From assembly GCA_020846515.1 (NCBI GenBank), contig JADLDX010000058.1:1-7457 (forward strand): a stretch of DNA of 7,457 bases, given 5' to 3'. This DNA is from Pirellulaceae bacterium (GTDB taxonomy: Bacteria > Planctomycetota > Planctomycetia > Pirellulales > Pirellulaceae). The notes below the pieces were generated by a model. The model saw nothing but the letters and a program-made list of their open reading frames with translations. It ran no database searches and was not told where the DNA came from. Position numbers and translations under genes: made by a program. Of this stretch, positions 6,673 to 7,457 are shown piece by piece (position 1 is the first letter of the stretch; each line of letters begins with the position of its first letter).

Positions 6673-7114
6673 TGTCAGGGATGTTGTGGACTTTCGGAGT
6701 GACCAGCCAAGCAGTAATTCCAGCGACCAATGGTAGGCTCACCATCGTGGCGTAGATAACCAGCGCTTGGCGTTTGTTTTCGCCGTGGGACGGGTCGCCC
6801 TCCAGGAGGCAAAACGCAGCTGCAAAGAGAGCGAAGACGACTACAAATGATGCAGGACGGGCGTACCATCGCGATAGGCGAACGACCAGTACGATAGCGA
6901 TGGCCAGTGACATCAGCAGGCACACCGCCCATACAACCAACGCCTTGGATTCATCGAAGGCACGGCCAACCAGCATGACGCTGGCCATCCAGATCACCAG
7001 CGTACCGGCCATCGCGATGGCAGGTGCGACTAGATTTTTGAGTATCCAACCCAAGTGACTGCGCGAGTGTGCGCGATCATAAGGCGACGGCGGCTTATAG
7101 GGATTTTCATTCAT
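6668..7114 (-). CDS. Four-helix membrane protein with N-terminal NPYKPP motif
   Basis: This gene encodes 148 residues from ATG 7114, with no Shine-Dalgarno site visible. The N-terminus MNENPYKPPSPYD carries the NPYxxP-type motif that begins many small planctomycete inner-membrane proteins of unknown role; this link is from memory of such genomes. Four hydrophobic segments follow at about 26-50, 58-80, 87-104 and 117-138. Short charged loops and a 12-residue polar loop (GDPSHGENKRQA, 106-117) separate them. No catalytic motif is seen. It lies 142 bases after the amidase-like gene on the same strand and 135 bases before the three-helix membrane protein gene, so co-transcription is possible but not shown. 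The TAA stop is inside a repeat hairpin. Confidence 0.85.
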   Translation of the reverse strand: MNENPYKPPSPYDRAHSRSHLGWILKNLVAPAIAMAGTLVIWMASVMLVGRAFDESKALVVWAVCLLMSLAIAIVLVVRLSRWYARPASFVVVFALFAAAFCLLEGDPSHGENKRQALVIYATMVSLPLVAGITAWLVTPKVHNIPDN

Positions 7115-7256
7115 ATTGAAACCAAACTAAACACATGGCAACGACGGCGCGAACTGGCAGGCTGTGATCGCTTTATTGTTTATCGCGTTTTGGAGTGTGT
7201 ATAAGTTGTGTGATTTGCGGTTAATCCCGGAGCCCAAATCGGACGCGTTGACGTGC

Positions 7257-7457
7257 TTAGGCGTATCTTGAAGCGATGTTCGGTGAGTTAAAATCTCCGA
7301 GAATTGCAAAACGATAAACTGCGAATGGCGGTTGGTGTGTACGGTAATCAGGTCCAGGCCAGAAGTCTCTCTGAGCGAAATCAGAAATCCAACGCGAGCC
7401 ATCAAACATTTGCATGTGTCCGTGGGGGTGCCCACTAAATCCCTGAATGATAACGAC
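7257..7457 (-). CDS. C-terminus of a probable peptidoglycan amidase-like protein (partial)
   Basis: The frame is open from the right edge of the window to a TAA at 7257-7259 and has no start in view, so only the last 66 residues are seen. They read as a real protein: HPHGHMQMFDG (10-20), then RWISDFAQRDFWPGPDYR (22-39), then PPFAVYRF (43-50). A 'GH(M/I/V)xxYxG ... W.SDF.Q..FWPG..YR ... P.Y.IYR' layout is, from memory, the C-terminal half of NlpC/P60- or CHAP-like peptidoglycan amidases, where the His of the GH pair is catalytic. These include phage-type and type VI secretion effectors. The catalytic Cys would lie upstream of the window. A 102-residue open frame overlapping it on the same strand (7127-7435) is in a different frame and is rejected. 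The frame is very likely real; the family is moderately supported. Confidence 0.6.
   Translation of the reverse strand, partial: VVIIQGFSGHPHGHMQMFDGSRWISDFAQRDFWPGPDYRTHQPPFAVYRFAILGDFNSPNIASRYA

Noticed and set aside
6774..7058. 94-residue plus-strand frame
   Set aside because: It is antisense to the four-helix membrane protein, rich in Ala/Thr/Arg from complementary codons, with no motif or ribosome site.
7127..7435. 102-residue minus-strand open frame starting with GTG
   Set aside because: It overlaps, in another frame of the same strand, the amidase-like C-terminus at 7257-7457, which has clear protein motifs. This frame has none.

Overview
The window looks like chromosomal DNA of a planctomycete, most likely of the Pirellulaceae. 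This is inferred from four things: a secreted 3-keto-disaccharide hydrolase-type (DUF1080) protein, a small membrane protein starting with an 'NPYKPP' motif common in planctomycetes, weak Shine-Dalgarno sites and non-ATG starts, and GGGAGGGTTAGT-type intergenic hairpin repeats of a kind I associate with Rhodopirellula-like genomes. No marker gene proves the assignment.

Layout. Positions 1-1791 (+) hold the 3' part of a long, unrecognised acidic protein with a CxCxxC motif. Positions 1780-2205 hold two tandem copies of a 205-bp hairpin-rich repeat, 97% identical by hand count, lying between convergent genes. Positions 2219-3052 (-) encode an exported DUF1080 protein. A 230-bp divergent intergenic region (3053-3282) carries regularly spaced GGCC palindromes. 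Positions 3283-5481 (+) encode a complete isoamylase-type glycogen debranching enzyme, GlgX. A 53-bp REP-like palindrome (5484-5536) separates it from a convergent minus-strand cluster. Read in its own direction, that cluster starts at the right edge with the C-terminus of a probable peptidoglycan-amidase-like protein (7257-7457). It continues with a four-helix membrane protein (6668-7114), a three-helix membrane protein (6230-6532) and an unrecognised soluble protein (5523-6233). The last two are joined by an ATGA stop/start overlap.

How it fits together. GlgX trims glycogen branches in the cytoplasm. The DUF1080 protein probably acts on sugars outside the cytoplasmic membrane. They are divergent neighbours and may share control, but a common pathway is not shown. 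The minus-strand cluster could be an effector or cell-wall hydrolase followed by membrane and immunity-like proteins, but only its arrangement suggests this.

The most striking pattern is that intergenic repeats sit on gene 3' ends. Three of the genes take their stop codon from inside a repeat: TAA within ACTAACCCTCCC twice, and TGA within the REP-like palindrome once. Two more genes stop within 15 bases of one.
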